Shown: positions 43,629 through 52,615, counted from the stretch's first letter. The stretch: 64,000 nucleotides of DNA from Bradyrhizobium sp. CCBAU 051011 (GCF_009930815.1 NZ_CP022222.1:1-64000); one strand, 5' to 3'. Notes: generated by a model from the letters alone, not told the origin. Translations and numbers: made by a program.

Positions 43629-44798
43629 ATGGAGAACCGTTCCAACGAAACGAGAGAAGCCGACGTGCTGGACAAGCTCCGGCGTCACGTTCGTATTTTG
43701 GCCGATATCGGACGAATTGCGAGTGCGAGTGCGGAGTTAAATCATTTCCTGGACCAAGCCGTCGTCCAGATCGCTCGGGCAGTCGAAATACACCATGTAA
43801 AAATTCTTCGATATCGTCCCGAGACGTCGGATCTGCTCCTCGTCGCAGGTGTCGGATGGAAGGAAGGTGTCGTTCGCACAGCTACGTTGTCCGCAGACCT
43901 GCGTTCACCGCCTGGGCGCGCATTTCAAACGGCAGAGCCGGTCAGCATCAAGGATTTCAGAGAGCAAGATGAGTACGTCCCGTCAGATTTTTTGAAGGAG
44001 CATGGCATCATCTCAGTGGCCAATGTGCCTGTGCTGATCGGAGGTGCGGCATGGGGCGTGTTGGAGGTGGATAGTACTTCGCCTAGAGACTTCAGTGAGG
44101 ATACGAGTGATTTCCTATCGTCCGCTGCGGGCCTCATAGGCTCCGTGCTGCGCCACCATGCGCAGCCGGATAAAGAAGCACGCTTGATGGCTGCGGCTAC
44201 CGAGGCTCAGAAACAAGAGATTCTGCTTCGCGAATTGCAACACCGTGTCAAGAATAACTTCCAGCTCGTTTTGTCCTCTATTTCCATTCAGAAACGTCGG
44301 TATCAAGGTCTGGAGGTTCATCGCGCGCTGGATCATGTTGCAAGTCGCATCAACGCCATTTCACTCGCACACGATCAGCTCGCATCGCGACACGAAGGCA
44401 AGACAGTCAGACTGTCAGATTACATTCGCGCTCTTAGCAGCGCAATCCGTCAGCAGATCGACGGCGTCGAGATTGACGTAGAGTCGGATGAACTTGAATT
44501 GAGCATTGATCGAGCCTTGCCGGTTGGTCTCATCTTGAATGAAGCAGCAATGAACAGCATCAAACATGCATTTGGCCCGGATGCGGGCAAGATAAAAGTG
44601 AGATTGGTCGGAGGCATCGGTTATGGGGAGGCCCGCCTCACCGTTTCTGACAACGGACGCGGTATCCGTCAGCCGAGCGAACACGGGTCCGGACTTAAAC
44701 TAATTGCTTCTCTTGCAAGACAGATCGGCGGCACCATTGAACAGGAAAGTTCAGATTCCGGGACGACAACGACGCTCACGTTTCCGTTGATAAATTGA
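43629..44798 (+). CDS. GAF-domain HisKA_2-type sensor histidine kinase
   Basis: This is a 389-residue cytoplasmic kinase. A GAF domain spans about residues 35-175 (FLDQAVVQIARAVEIHHVKILRYRPETSDLLLVAGVGW...NVPVLIGGAAWGVLEVDS). The HisKA_2 helix has His205 (RELQHRVKNNFQLVLSSI). The HATPase part has NEAAMNSIKHAFG and DNGRGIRQPSEHGSGLKLI. With the PAS kinase 3 kb upstream it could feed the PhyR-EcfG general stress response. No PhyR, NepR or EcfG gene lies in the window. Confidence 0.92.
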   Translation: MENRSNETREADVLDKLRRHVRILADIGRIASASAELNHFLDQAVVQIARAVEIHHVKILRYRPETSDLLLVAGVGWKEGVVRTATLSADLRSPPGRAFQTAEPVSIKDFREQDEYVPSDFLKEHGIISVANVPVLIGGAAWGVLEVDSTSPRDFSEDTSDFLSSAAGLIGSVLRHHAQPDKEARLMAAATEAQKQEILLRELQHRVKNNFQLVLSSISIQKRRYQGLEVHRALDHVASRINAISLAHDQLASRHEGKTVRLSDYIRALSSAIRQQIDGVEIDVESDELELSIDRALPVGLILNEAAMNSIKHAFGPDAGKIKVRLVGGIGYGEARLTVSDNGRGIRQPSEHGSGLKLIASLARQIGGTIEQESSDSGTTTTLTFPLIN

Positions 44799-44881
44799 GG
44801 GTCATAGTCGGAATTATTCGCGCCTAAATCGAGCGAGCATCAGTTAACCGTTCTCTTGAGGAATCAGGCAGGGTGGTAGGA

Positions 44882-45316
44882 ATGTTTGGTTGGTTCAAAT
44901 CCGAGCGGCGCGAGCGCCGGAAGAAGGTTAGACAAGATCGCAAACGGCTTGAAGTAAAGGCGCGGCGATTCCTAAAAAGCTACCTAGAAGCCGATGAAGC
45001 GCGAAAGCCTGAGTTCTATCGCGCCGTTGAAGACATCAGCAAGAGGTGCCGTCCCCCCGATCTAGATTTTTCCCAACCAGATTTGAACGATAGGCAAATT
45101 GCCGAGGCTACCTCGAAAGCTGCGATGCGGATGGTTTTGGAACGTGAGAACCGCCGAGTCGGAGACTTCTTGACCGATGCCTGTGCAACGGTAGCGGTCG
45201 CATATCATCGTGCCGCAGGGATCTACGAAGCCGACGCAGACATGCAAGAGTTAGGAACTGCCGCTGTCCACCTGCTAACGATGGCAACCTCCTATACCAA
45301 CGCACAGAAAGAATGA
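44882..45316 (+). CDS. Hypothetical helical protein
   Basis: The ATG at 44882 gives 144 residues. A basic N-terminus (MFGWFKSERRERRKKVRQDRKRLEVKARRFLKSYLEAD) is followed by helical sequence ending VHLLTMATSYTNAQKE. It appears intact. No family is recognised. Confidence 0.6.
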   Translation: MFGWFKSERRERRKKVRQDRKRLEVKARRFLKSYLEADEARKPEFYRAVEDISKRCRPPDLDFSQPDLNDRQIAEATSKAAMRMVLERENRRVGDFLTDACATVAVAYHRAAGIYEADADMQELGTAAVHLLTMATSYTNAQKE

Positions 45317-45429
45317 TTTACGGCAGTCAATTCAGAACGCTGTCGGCAATCATTGCAAGCGCTGCCGCGCAACAATGGCGGGAGGGTTCAGTCTCGAAAG
45401 AACGTCTGTATCGGCTTTTTTAGAAAAAG

Positions 45430-45449
45430 CGGCCCGCCGAAGCGGGCCG
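45430..45449 (-). terminator. Terminator of the stress-protein operon
   Basis: On the minus strand CGGCCCGC-TTCG-GCGGGCCG is an 8-bp stem with a stable UUCG tetraloop, followed by CTTTTTC. It lies 17 bases after the stop at 45467. Confidence 0.8.
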
Positions 45450-45466
45450 TCTGGATGTCTTATTAT

Positions 45467-46087
45467 TTAACGCAGTCCACCGCCGTACAGGGCTCGTTCC
45501 TTCCGAACCTCCTCAGCGCCGTAGGGTTTGCTGGCAGGATCGAACGATTTCCACCCAGCCTTTTGCCAGGCGGCACTCCGGTCGCGCAGGTTGATGGCTG
45601 ACTCGTTCAATATTGAATCGAGGCGCGACCGGTCCGCGTCGGCCACTCGTGCCGACACCAGCGTGCCTCCACGACGGACGCCCTCGGCGTAGGAGTGAGC
45701 ATCCTCTGCCGAAACGCCAGCCTCCGTGAGTGCTCCGACAATACCGCCGGTAGCTGCTCCTGCGGCCGCGCCAACCGCGGTCGCGGCCAGCCAACCAGCT
45801 GCGACAACGGGGCCGAGGCCGGGGATCGCAAGCAATCCGAGCCCTGCAAGAAGGCCGGCCGTGCCACCTACGCCCGCACCGATGCCGGCGCCTTTCCCGG
45901 CACCTTCGGCGCGATCGTCGACGCCATCGCGGTCGCGATCCACCTTCTTGTCGGTGTTGAACCAGCTGTCTGAATTATTGGCGACGATGCTGATGTCCGA
46001 GTGCGGCACGCCTGCGGATTCGAGGCGCCGAACAGCCTGCTGAGCGTCATTGTAGTTGTCGTAAAGACGAGAAATTGTAACGGTCAT
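45467..46087 (-). CDS. General stress protein (YflT/17M-like) with glycine-rich membrane segment
   Basis: This 206-residue protein has an N-terminal YflT-type fold (TVTISRLYDNYNDAQQAVRRLESAGVPHSDISIVANN). A Gly/Ala-rich hydrophobic middle follows (GAGKGAGIGAGVGGTAGLLAGLGLLAIPGLGPVVAAGWLAATAVGAAAGAATGG). The C-terminal part is EAGVSAEDAHSYAEGVRRGGTLVSARV. Such proteins are stress-induced in many bacteria. It is the second gene of an operon with 46100-46417 (12-base gap), which has an EcfG-like promoter. Confidence 0.85.
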   Translation of the reverse strand: MTVTISRLYDNYNDAQQAVRRLESAGVPHSDISIVANNSDSWFNTDKKVDRDRDGVDDRAEGAGKGAGIGAGVGGTAGLLAGLGLLAIPGLGPVVAAGWLAATAVGAAAGAATGGIVGALTEAGVSAEDAHSYAEGVRRGGTLVSARVADADRSRLDSILNESAINLRDRSAAWQKAGWKSFDPASKPYGAEEVRKERALYGGGLR

Positions 46088-46099
46088 GCTAACCCTTCC

Positions 46100-46417
46100 T
46101 TATTTGGCGGGATTGACGTTGCCTTGAAAATCGACGCTTACCGCAGTGGCTGCCCCGCCCTTGCTGGCTTTGCCGCGCCAGACACCATTGTCGTCCTTTT
46201 TCAGTTCGGTGACGTTGGCGTAGCCCGCATCCTCGATCTTCGACTTGGCTTGCCCTTCGGTGAAGCTATTGCGACCAGCGACAGGAGAGTTGGAGTTGTT
46301 GTGCCCGGGGCTGTTGACCGCGCTGTTGTTCGGTCCCGACTGCGCAGGCGGATTTTGCGCGGAAGCCGTGGTAGCTGCCAATAATCCAATACAAATGAAA
46401 AGAAATGAGCGTTTCAT
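46100..46417 (-). CDS. Secreted PepSY-like small protein
   Basis: The ATG at 46417 follows GGAG. The 105-residue product has a signal peptide ending TASAQN and an Asn/Pro/Ser-rich linker. A domain like PepSY/YPEB follows (NSFTEGQAKSKIEDAGYANVTELKKDDNGVWRGKASKGGAATAVSVDFQGNV). It is the first gene of the stress operon, and a periplasmic location is expected. Confidence 0.75.
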   Translation of the reverse strand: MKRSFLFICIGLLAATTASAQNPPAQSGPNNSAVNSPGHNNSNSPVAGRNSFTEGQAKSKIEDAGYANVTELKKDDNGVWRGKASKGGAATAVSVDFQGNVNPAK

Positions 46418-46447
46418 AGTTTTCTCCGGAGTTTCAGGAGCGAGCGT

Positions 46448-46472
46448 AACCACTCGCTACCGCTTTAGTTCC
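46448..46472 (-). promoter_or_regulatory. EcfG-like promoter of the stress operon
   Basis: GGAAC-N16-GGTT on the minus strand (one base off CGTT), 31 bases from the ATG at 46417, the same spacing as the exact sites. Confidence 0.6.
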
Positions 46473-46871
46473 TAAATCCTGTGAGTTAGGCGCTTACGCG
46501 CTTTGCTAGGAACTCCCACCGCTTGAGTGCGTCGGCCGGGATATCGTTCGCGCGGCAGTGGAGCGCCTTCCTGATCGTAATGGATGCGCACAGGCCGAAA
46601 CGTCTGCACCATGCGAACTCCAATCGTGATTTTGGCCGAACCCGATATTGCGATCATCGTTCGATCGCTTCAAAATCCAGCCGAACGTATCCAAGCCGTC
46701 CTTGCGTCTAGGCCGAACGTTGCATGAGGGTCCGAAAGAGCCGAGATAGAATGGGGGTCGAAAAGTCCACCTCTCGAATTGGCTGACCATCATTCGAGCG
46801 ACAATTCAAGCATCTTATCGTGAATCGTGGCGTGGCCATCTCGGAACACTTCAACGTTGGCGTCGTTCCGC
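46473..46871. other. Intergenic stretch, no gene seen
   Basis: Frames on both strands are short and lack starts or family resemblance. Confidence 0.45.
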
Positions 46872-47549
46872 CTAAACCTCATCCCGTGCCGGAGCGACTT
46901 CGTTGATCTGTAAAGATCGCCGGTAGTTCAAGCAGCTCATCCGCAACAGCGAAACAGCGGGCCTCCAGGAGCGCTTGTTTGGCAACCCACCTGTAAGAAG
47001 CCCGGCGGCTGCAATGCCTGCTCCGCTCGCGGCTTCGGCGTCGTACGGAGTGTCTCCGATCATGACGACTTGCCCGGCTGATATCCCGAGCTTTCCAAGC
47101 GCCAGCCCCACTAATCGTGGATCCGGCTTGCCATGTTCAACGTCGTCCCCGCATGCCATGGCATCGATGAGATCATCGATATTCAGTAGCGAACGGTAAT
47201 GGTTGAGTTCAGGACCCTTGCAGTCCGTGGCGAGCGCAATCCTGCCGCCGCCCTCCCTTAGTGCCTCGAACACATCCCGCACACCCGCGAATGCCTTAAC
47301 GCTTCCCAGGTATTTGGCTTGGTAAATTTTCCTTTTGGCTTCCAGCACCTCCTGCCGCTCGCGCGCGATCAGGTCTGGGGCTACGAGCTGAAGGGTTTGA
47401 TCGCCGTCTAGTCCGGAATAAAGTTGCAGGAGCTCGTAGGGAACGCTAACCCCGAAGTCGCCCAAGCACACCTGAAGGCTCAGCAGGTTCTGCGGCACGC
47501 TGTCCACAAGCGTGCTTTCGACATCAAATATGTAACCGCTAAACAGCAT
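46872..47549 (-). pseudogene. HAD-superfamily hydrolase with C-terminal frameshift
   Basis: A phosphoglycolate-phosphatase-like HAD protein. Motif I is FDVESTLVDS, where the usual second Asp is Glu (DxE). Motif II is in ALATDC, the lysine is in HGKPDPR and motif IV is VMIGDTPYDAEAA. After GLLTGG the frame turns into KRSWRPAVSLLRMSCLNYRRS, while the next frame carries the expected ending KQALLEARCFAVADELLELPAIF. A single frameshift near 46980 therefore changes the last 45 residues. The core domain may still fold; activity is uncertain because of the DxE motif. Confidence 0.75.
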
Positions 47550-47559
47550 ACCGCCTCCG

Positions 47560-47763
47560 CCGCAGAAAAGTGGCCGGAGTCGCCCAGCATGTCCTTGATT
47601 GACGCAGCAACTTGCCCCTCACCGCCTCACGACCGAAAAAACGCCGGCGACCGCGATTGCGATCGATGATGGGGCCTATGGAGAAGACGGAATAATAAGC
47701 CAGCGCCGCGCCCTGACGCGCGTCCTTTATGGCTCGACTAATTTCCCGCAGCATCACTTGCAA
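47560..47763 (-). pseudogene. YihY/BrkB-family membrane protein, N-terminal remnant
   Basis: REISRAIKDARQGAALAYYSVFSIGPI, followed after a small frame change by FFGREAVRGKLLRQ, matches the first helix region of YihY/BrkB proteins (AAALAYYTxFSLAPLL...VFGxEAAxGxL). The remaining 200 or more residues are absent. Confidence 0.6.
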
Positions 47764-47900
47764 TCGACCATAGCATCGCGAGCCCTTTCACCTTCTCAAT
47801 GGGCGACATCGCGAGCGGTTCCAAATTTGAACAAACAACGCCTTGGATCGAGATGCGGGACAGCCCAGTGTAAAGCTTGAGGGATACGAGGAGCATTTTT

Positions 47901-47925
47901 GGAACGTATCCATCCTGCTGCTGTT
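47901..47925 (+). promoter_or_regulatory. EcfG-like promoter of the dehydrogenase gene
   Basis: GGAAC-N16-TGTT on the plus strand (one base off consensus), 56 bases before the ATG at 47981. Confidence 0.5.
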
Positions 47926-47980
47926 GCGCTCAGACGACATGGACCCGTGAATGTGCATGCCGATCCATAAGGAGAACCTA

Positions 47981-49156
47981 ATGCGCGCACTGTGCTGGCA
48001 CGGAAAAGGCGACGTTCGGGTAGACACCGTTCCCGATCCCAAAATCCAGCACCCCCGCGATGCCGTCATCAAGATCACCGCCTGCGCGATCTGTGGTTCC
48101 GACCTTCATCTGTTTGACGGCTATCAGCCCACCATGGAGAGCGGGGATATTCTCGGGCATGAGAATATGGGCGAGGTTATCGAACTTGGCTCCGAAGTCA
48201 CGAACCTGAAGATCGGTGATCGCGTCGTCGTTCCATTCACTATCAGCTGCGGTCAATGCTGGTTCTGTCAGAAGGGTCTGTTTTCGTGCTGCGACCGCAC
48301 TAATCCGAACGCCGAAGTGGCAGCCAAAGCCATGGGACAATCGCCTGCCGGGCTGTTCGGCTTCAGCCACATGCTAGGCGGATACGCGGGCGGCCAGGCC
48401 GAATATCTCCGCGTCCCGATGGCCGATGTGGGCCCGATCAAGGTGCCGGAAAACATAACCGACGAGCAGGCGCTATTTCTGTCAGATATCTTCCCGACCG
48501 GCTATATGGCCGCGGTCAACGCACAGATTGAGCCAGGCGATACCGTGGCGATCTGGGGCTGCGGTCCTGTAGGGCAGTTCGCGATCCGCTCCGCCTTGAT
48601 CCTGGGCGCCGGCCGAGTCATCGCGATTGACGAGGTGCCCGAGCGATTGGCCATGGCGGAGGCCGGCGGCGCTGACACGATCGATTTCTCGAAGACGGAC
48701 GTCTACGACGAGCTCATGAGACGAACCAATAAGCGTGGTCCCGATAGCTGCATCGATGCGGTTGGTTGCGAAGCGTCCGGTCACGGCGCGGCCGACGCAG
48801 TTCTCGATAGGGTCAAGGCAGCGACGTTCTTGGCGACGGACCGCATTCACGTCCTCCGCGAGGCAATCATGTGCTGTCGCAAGGCCGGCACGGTTTCCAT
48901 ACCCGGGGTTTACGTTGGCATGGGCAACGAAATTCCGTTGGGTGCCGCGATGAACAAGGGTCTCACCATCAAGACCGGTCAAACTCATGTCCAGGCCTAC
49001 ACCCAGCCGCTCCTCAAACTTATCCAAGCTGGTGATATTGACCCGAGCTTCGTTGTTACACATCCCGCGAGCCTCGAAGACGCGCCGGCTATGTACAAGA
49101 AGTTTCGCGACAAGGAAGACGGCGTCATCAAGGTTGTCATGCGCCCGGGTAGATAG
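47981..49156 (+). CDS. Zinc-dependent alcohol/formaldehyde-type dehydrogenase
   Basis: The ATG at 47981 follows GGAG. The product has 391 residues of the MDR family. The catalytic zinc region is [13 protein letters not shown] and GHENMGEV. The structural zinc cluster is [17 protein letters not shown]. The Rossmann motif is [16 protein letters not shown]. The length and the insert after the zinc cluster resemble glutathione-independent formaldehyde dehydrogenases. It oxidises an alcohol or aldehyde with NAD(P), and an EcfG-like promoter suggests stress induction. Confidence 0.9.
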   Translation: MRALCWHGKGDVRVDTVPDPKIQHPRDAVIKITACAICGSDLHLFDGYQPTMESGDILGHENMGEVIELGSEVTNLKIGDRVVVPFTISCGQCWFCQKGLFSCCDRTNPNAEVAAKAMGQSPAGLFGFSHMLGGYAGGQAEYLRVPMADVGPIKVPENITDEQALFLSDIFPTGYMAAVNAQIEPGDTVAIWGCGPVGQFAIRSALILGAGRVIAIDEVPERLAMAEAGGADTIDFSKTDVYDELMRRTNKRGPDSCIDAVGCEASGHGAADAVLDRVKAATFLATDRIHVLREAIMCCRKAGTVSIPGVYVGMGNEIPLGAAMNKGLTIKTGQTHVQAYTQPLLKLIQAGDIDPSFVVTHPASLEDAPAMYKKFRDKEDGVIKVVMRPGR

Positions 49157-49333
49157 TGCTTGGCAGAGGCCGTAACAGTGTATTTCTTTTTTTTCCAACC
49201 GTTGGGCTGTCTTTGGATCGCTATTGCTCTCGGCCTTGGTCACGGTCGCTCTACTTTTATGTTTGGGAATGCTGCGCTTCTAAACCCTGGCGGCCGAATG
49301 ACTGGTCCTCGTAGCGGAAAGTGGCTTCGGCTA

Positions 49334-49358
49334 GGAACAACTCAACGGCAATCTCGTT
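49334..49358 (+). promoter_or_regulatory. EcfG-type promoter of the DUF892 gene
   Basis: GGAAC-N16-CGTT on the plus strand, an exact match, 31 bases before the ATG at 49389. Confidence 0.85.
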
Positions 49359-49388
49359 TGGTACCGGCAATTTAACCTGGAGGCTCCT

Positions 49389-49895
49389 ATGGCTAGAGAG
49401 AAAGAACTGAAAGATCTGTTTCTTGATACACTGAAGGATATCTACTTCGCCGAAAAGAAGATCCTGTCCGCCCTGCCGAAAATGGCCAAAGCCGCGCAGT
49501 CGCCGAAGCTTAAGGCTGCGTTCGAAAAGCACATGGCCGAAACCGACGGCCAGGTCGAGCGGCTTGAGCAGGTATTCGCGTCGATCGACGAAACGCCGAA
49601 GGGCAAGACCTGCGATGCCATTATGGGAATCATTGAAGAAGGCAAGGAAGTTATGGACGAGTACAAGCGTATGCCCGCCCTTGACGCTGGTCTGCTTGCT
49701 GCCGCACAGGCCGTCGAGCATTACGAGATTTCGCGTTATGGCACCCTCAAGACCTGGGCAAACGAATTGGGTTACGCCGACGCAGTGAAGTTGCTCGATG
49801 CAACCCTGAAGGAAGAGAAGGCAACGGACAGTGCCCTGAGTCAGCTCGCGGCATCCGAAGTCAATCAGCACGCCGAAACCGCGAAAGCCGCGTGA
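49389..49895 (+). CDS. DUF892 (YciF-type) ferritin-like protein
   Basis: This 168-residue four-helix protein, REKELKDLFLDTLKDIYFAEKKILSALPKMAKAAQSPKLKAAFEKHMAETDGQVERLEQVF, has helices with the acidic and His residues of a di-iron-type bundle (AVEHYEISRYGTLKTWANELG). YciE/YciF homologues are stress-induced. GGAGG precedes the start, and an exact EcfG promoter and a downstream terminator frame a single-gene unit. Confidence 0.92.
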   Translation: MAREKELKDLFLDTLKDIYFAEKKILSALPKMAKAAQSPKLKAAFEKHMAETDGQVERLEQVFASIDETPKGKTCDAIMGIIEEGKEVMDEYKRMPALDAGLLAAAQAVEHYEISRYGTLKTWANELGYADAVKLLDATLKEEKATDSALSQLAASEVNQHAETAKAA

Positions 49896-49920
49896 CCAAG
49901 CGACCGGATACAAACTACGG

Positions 49921-49950
49921 ACGGCCCCCAGCTACCGCGCTGGGGCCGTT
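49921..49950 (+). terminator. Terminator after the DUF892 gene
   Basis: ACGGCCCC-C-AGC...GCTGGGGCCGT forms a stem of 11 pairs with one bulge, followed by TTCT, 25 bases after the stop. Confidence 0.65.
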
Positions 49951-50244
49951 CTACCGATAGATGTGCGTCACTCGGAATCGATCGACGGGCGACCCATCGA
50001 CGAATAATGGGGTGTCGCTGCGGAGCCAGGACAGATCGAGAGCAGTGTCGATCTTCCGCGCCAAATGATCTTCGGGGACCGCATCGCCAAGACGAAACTC
50101 GTAGAACAGTTGACCTTGGTCACCATCATGGATCGACCTCACCGAGAATCGCGTCACCACAATGGAATCACGCCTCGCGGCCTGTCTCAACAGCTTTTGC
50201 AGCAAAATTGGCCAAGTGCGGACATCCGCCGTTACTCGGCGCAT
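49951..50244 (-). pseudogene. Transposase N-terminal remnant (IS5/IS1182-like, DUF772)
   Basis: The segment GQLFYEFRLGDAVPEDHLARKIDTALDLSWLRSD matches the N-terminal DUF772 part of IS1182/IS5-type transposases (LFYxFxLExxVPxDHLLRxID...LDLSxLR). After it the frame is lost and the DDE domain is absent. Confidence 0.65.
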
Positions 50245-50277
50245 TCGTTACGACCGTCCGTCAACACTATCCGATAC

Positions 50278-50835
50278 TCACCTCTTTCCGTACTCCGTGA
50301 AAACGTAGTCGAGGTTCTGCACCACCGAGTGGCACCCGAACCCGCACTTCGCGTCGTTTTCCTGCGGCGGATTGCTCGCTATAGTGGCGGGCTTAAACGT
50401 ATCGGACGCCGCGTCATAGTCGAACGCGGCCCATCCCCATCCGCCGCTGTCCGCGAACCTCTTGCTGTCCTTCACCATGAAACCAACGTCATGCTGCGCA
50501 CCTGGCACCTTTGGCTGACCGGGCCAGGTTTCTTGTATTTTCGGGTTCCAATGAATTTTCGCCATCTTGGCGCCGTCTGGGAAAGGCTTGCCATTGCCGG
50601 GCACGCCTTGCTTATAGGCGCCGATGATTACCGGATTCCCTACGGTCACAGCGATCTTACCTCCGTTCTCACTGATCGCGATCACTGGCCAGTCCTCGTA
50701 TCCCCTGAACTCAGAGAACGCGAGCCCATTCGGTACTTTCACAGTGTATTTGTCCTGCGCGGAAATCGCGACACCAGCCGCCAAAACGGCGATCGATACC
50801 GAAATACTGAGACTGATCAGCGTACTTTGTTTCAT
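50278..50835 (-). CDS. Cytochrome P460-family protein
   Basis: This 185-residue protein has a signal peptide (MKQSTLISLSISVSIAVLAAGVAISAQD). The P460 beta-sheet fold follows (GYEDWPVIAISENGGKIAVTVGNPVIIGAYKQGVPGNGKPFPDGAKMAKIHWNPK...FMVKDSKRFADSGGWGWAAFDYD). A C-terminal heme site reads KCGFGCHSVV, which is CX3CH rather than CxxCH. Family members bind a lysine-crosslinked heme and act on hydroxylamine or NO-type substrates. Redox or nitrogen-oxide detoxification in the periplasm is plausible. Confidence 0.85.
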   Translation of the reverse strand: MKQSTLISLSISVSIAVLAAGVAISAQDKYTVKVPNGLAFSEFRGYEDWPVIAISENGGKIAVTVGNPVIIGAYKQGVPGNGKPFPDGAKMAKIHWNPKIQETWPGQPKVPGAQHDVGFMVKDSKRFADSGGWGWAAFDYDAASDTFKPATIASNPPQENDAKCGFGCHSVVQNLDYVFTEYGKR

Positions 50836-51121
50836 TGTCGCATCTCCTAACCTCTTTGTTGGAAATTGCGGTCGATTGTTGTCTCCGAGGCTTAGGGCTT
50901 CGTTGCCCGTTGCTCACGAAGATTACAACATGGATTTGCGCGTTGCGAAATGGGGGCCTATGCCATGGTGCAGTATTTCTGAACTGTGACGATGCCCGCT
51001 ATGGGTCGGTCATTAGCGGACTCGGCGGCTCAACTGTTTGATGTCCGCTTTTCCCTCAGCAGGGCACATCGCTGCATCCACTTGTGGTGTCCGAAAAATG
51101 CCAACTAGCGACATTGGAAAA

Positions 51122-51319
51122 CTAGGAGGGATTTCCTTTCCGGTAAATTCCGATGGTCGTTCCCACGACGGAGGAAAGGCAAACCATTATTGCGATTGCA
51201 CCCACTGGATAAATAAGCAGCGAGAGACCTGACAAATCTTCTTCGCCGGTGATCCAACGCCAGCCCGCCAGCGCGGCGAGGATGCAGAAAAGTAGAATGC
51301 ATAAGAAAACGATCTTCAT
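51122..51319 (-). CDS. Small two-helix membrane protein
   Basis: This 65-residue protein has hydrophobic segments at about residues 2-20 (IVFLCILLFCILAALAGW) and 34-58 (LLIYPVGAIAIMVCLSSVVGTTIGIY). No family is recognised. Confidence 0.5.
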   Translation of the reverse strand: MKIVFLCILLFCILAALAGWRWITGEEDLSGLSLLIYPVGAIAIMVCLSSVVGTTIGIYRKGNPS

Positions 51320-51503
51320 CCACGATATTGCTGGGGCACGCGCAACGCGAGGTAGGCCGCCCCCAAGCGACGATAGCCGAAAATGAGACCAAAAGGATGA
51401 TTAGGCCGGTCATTGGACGCATCACCCGGCAAACTTGTTGAAAACCAATCCCAAGCGCGAACAACACGGCCCAATTGGGCCAACTGCAAAGTTCACCATT
51501 CTC

Positions 51504-51731
51504 CTACGAGACCAGCGTTAGCGATTTATATCTCACGCGGTAAGCATCGATGGCTCTGTTGGAGAGGATTAGCCTTCGCCTCTCGCCGTCTCCCATCATT
51601 TCCGCAATTTCATCGAGAAGGAAACATGAAGTGTCGTGAGTGAGGTCACCTGATCTCTCAAGCACACTCCAAGCGATTTCGTAAGACTGCTCCAAGAGGT
51701 CGGCGTCGTGCATGGGGACGAGAACGGCCAT
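51504..51731 (-). CDS. Small conserved-looking hypothetical protein
   Basis: This 75-residue protein has GGAGG four bases before the ATG at 51731; a second ATG lies at 51713. The sequence is MHDADLLEQSYEIAWSVLERSGDLTHDTSCFLLDEIAEMMGDGERRRLILSNRAIDAYR. I recall similar short proteins in bradyrhizobia. An exact EcfG-type motif overlaps the start region. Confidence 0.65.
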   Translation of the reverse strand: MAVLVPMHDADLLEQSYEIAWSVLERSGDLTHDTSCFLLDEIAEMMGDGERRRLILSNRAIDAYRVRYKSLTLVS

Positions 51732-51747
51732 GGACCTCCGTTGTTCC
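51723..51747 (-). promoter_or_regulatory. EcfG-type motif overlapping a start codon
   Basis: GGAAC-N16-CGTT on the minus strand. The ATG at 51731 lies inside the spacer. A transcript starting here could only use the ATG at 51713, nearly leaderless. It could instead be a chance match. Confidence 0.35.
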
Positions 51748-51947
51748 TACGTCGGGGCTTGAAGACCTGGAGAAGTGAGCCATTCCGATATCTGCGACGC
51801 AGTAACGGCCTGTCTTGCCTTCCGCAGAAGGCGTTGGCGCTCGACACCAGGGGGGATGAGCTTTGCTTCCGCTCGCAGCCTAGCAGCCTCTGCTTCGAGA
51901 CGATCTTCCAGGGTTTTGGTTTGCTTAAAGCGATTGCGCTTAATCAT
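51747..51947 (-). CDS. Small helical protein (family also at 39991-40197)
   Basis: This 66-residue protein reads MIKRNRFKQTKTLEDRLEAEAARLRAEAKLIPPGVERQRLLRKARQAVTASQISEWLTSPGLQAPT. Its basic start, LExxA-x-x-x-x-EAK-LP-G and the following RxLLRKARQ resemble the protein at 39991. It lies 15 bases upstream of the gene starting at 51731. Confidence 0.7.
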   Translation of the reverse strand: MIKRNRFKQTKTLEDRLEAEAARLRAEAKLIPPGVERQRLLRKARQAVTASQISEWLTSPGLQAPT

Positions 51948-52143
51948 GGCGCGTCTCCCTTGTTGATTAGGCGGGAGCGCAACCTGGCGTTCTCATCACC
52001 GATAAAAGCCAAAATACCGCGCGGTGACAATGAAGACTACTTCTCCAAAGATGGAGGTGACACAACAAACGTTAGGTTGGAACGCCGAAAGACTTCACAA
52101 AGAACTGCATTGAAATGGCGCCGCAACACCCCACATCGATGGG

Positions 52144-52332
52144 ATGAAGCAATCTAATATTCTCAGAGAAAACGCCGACAACTGCCTATGGCTCGCCGAA
52201 CGTCGGTCGGATGAGCCGTCCTTCAGGCGCTTTCAGTGAATGGCAGCTAGTTGGCGGGCGTTGGCCGACGAACAGGACTGGCTTGATGGCGAAATCCATC
52301 CGACCAACCACCGCCCTATTTTCGCGACGTGA
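52144..52332 (+). pseudogene. Small hypothetical gene with in-frame TGA
   Basis: From the ATG at 52144 the frame reads MKQSNILRENADNCLWLAERRSDEPSFRRFQ, then TGA at 52237, then MAASWRALADEQDWLDGEI in the same frame. Related proteins I recall read RxxRMAxAWRALAxEQDWLDGE without a break, so TGA probably replaced CGA. The second ATG could allow partial re-initiation. Confidence 0.65.
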
Positions 52333-52611
52333 TATCCCTGTATTCGACATCGGCATAGAACTTTGGCTCTACCCACGTTGCTTTCGGCTTCCAGATGGGT
52401 CAGCTTTGACTTCGGGCTAACCACGGTAACGGGCTGCTTTCTGATCTGGCTTGAGACGGTACGAGACCAGCCCTTCCCAACCTTTGCCCATGTAGACAAG
52501 GTCTTTGCCTTCCTGTTTGCCGAGATACAGGGCGGCTACGCCGCTGGGGTCTTTGACAAAAAAACCGACGACGGGGAATTTGCTTTTTCTTCTCGGCAAA
52601 ACGCGTATTAA
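52326..52611 (-). pseudogene. Second LigD-type ligase remnant
   Basis: On the minus strand RKSKFPVVGFFVKDPSGVAALYLGKQEGKDLVYMGK continues, after frameshifts, as GKGWSRTVSSQIRKQ and KATWVEPKFYADVEYRDIT. This is the OB-fold end of LigD-type ATP-dependent ligase. It is more diverged from the remnant at 33007-33561 than a recent duplicate would be, so it derives from a different ligase gene. Confidence 0.75.
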
Positions 52612-52615
52612 CAGT

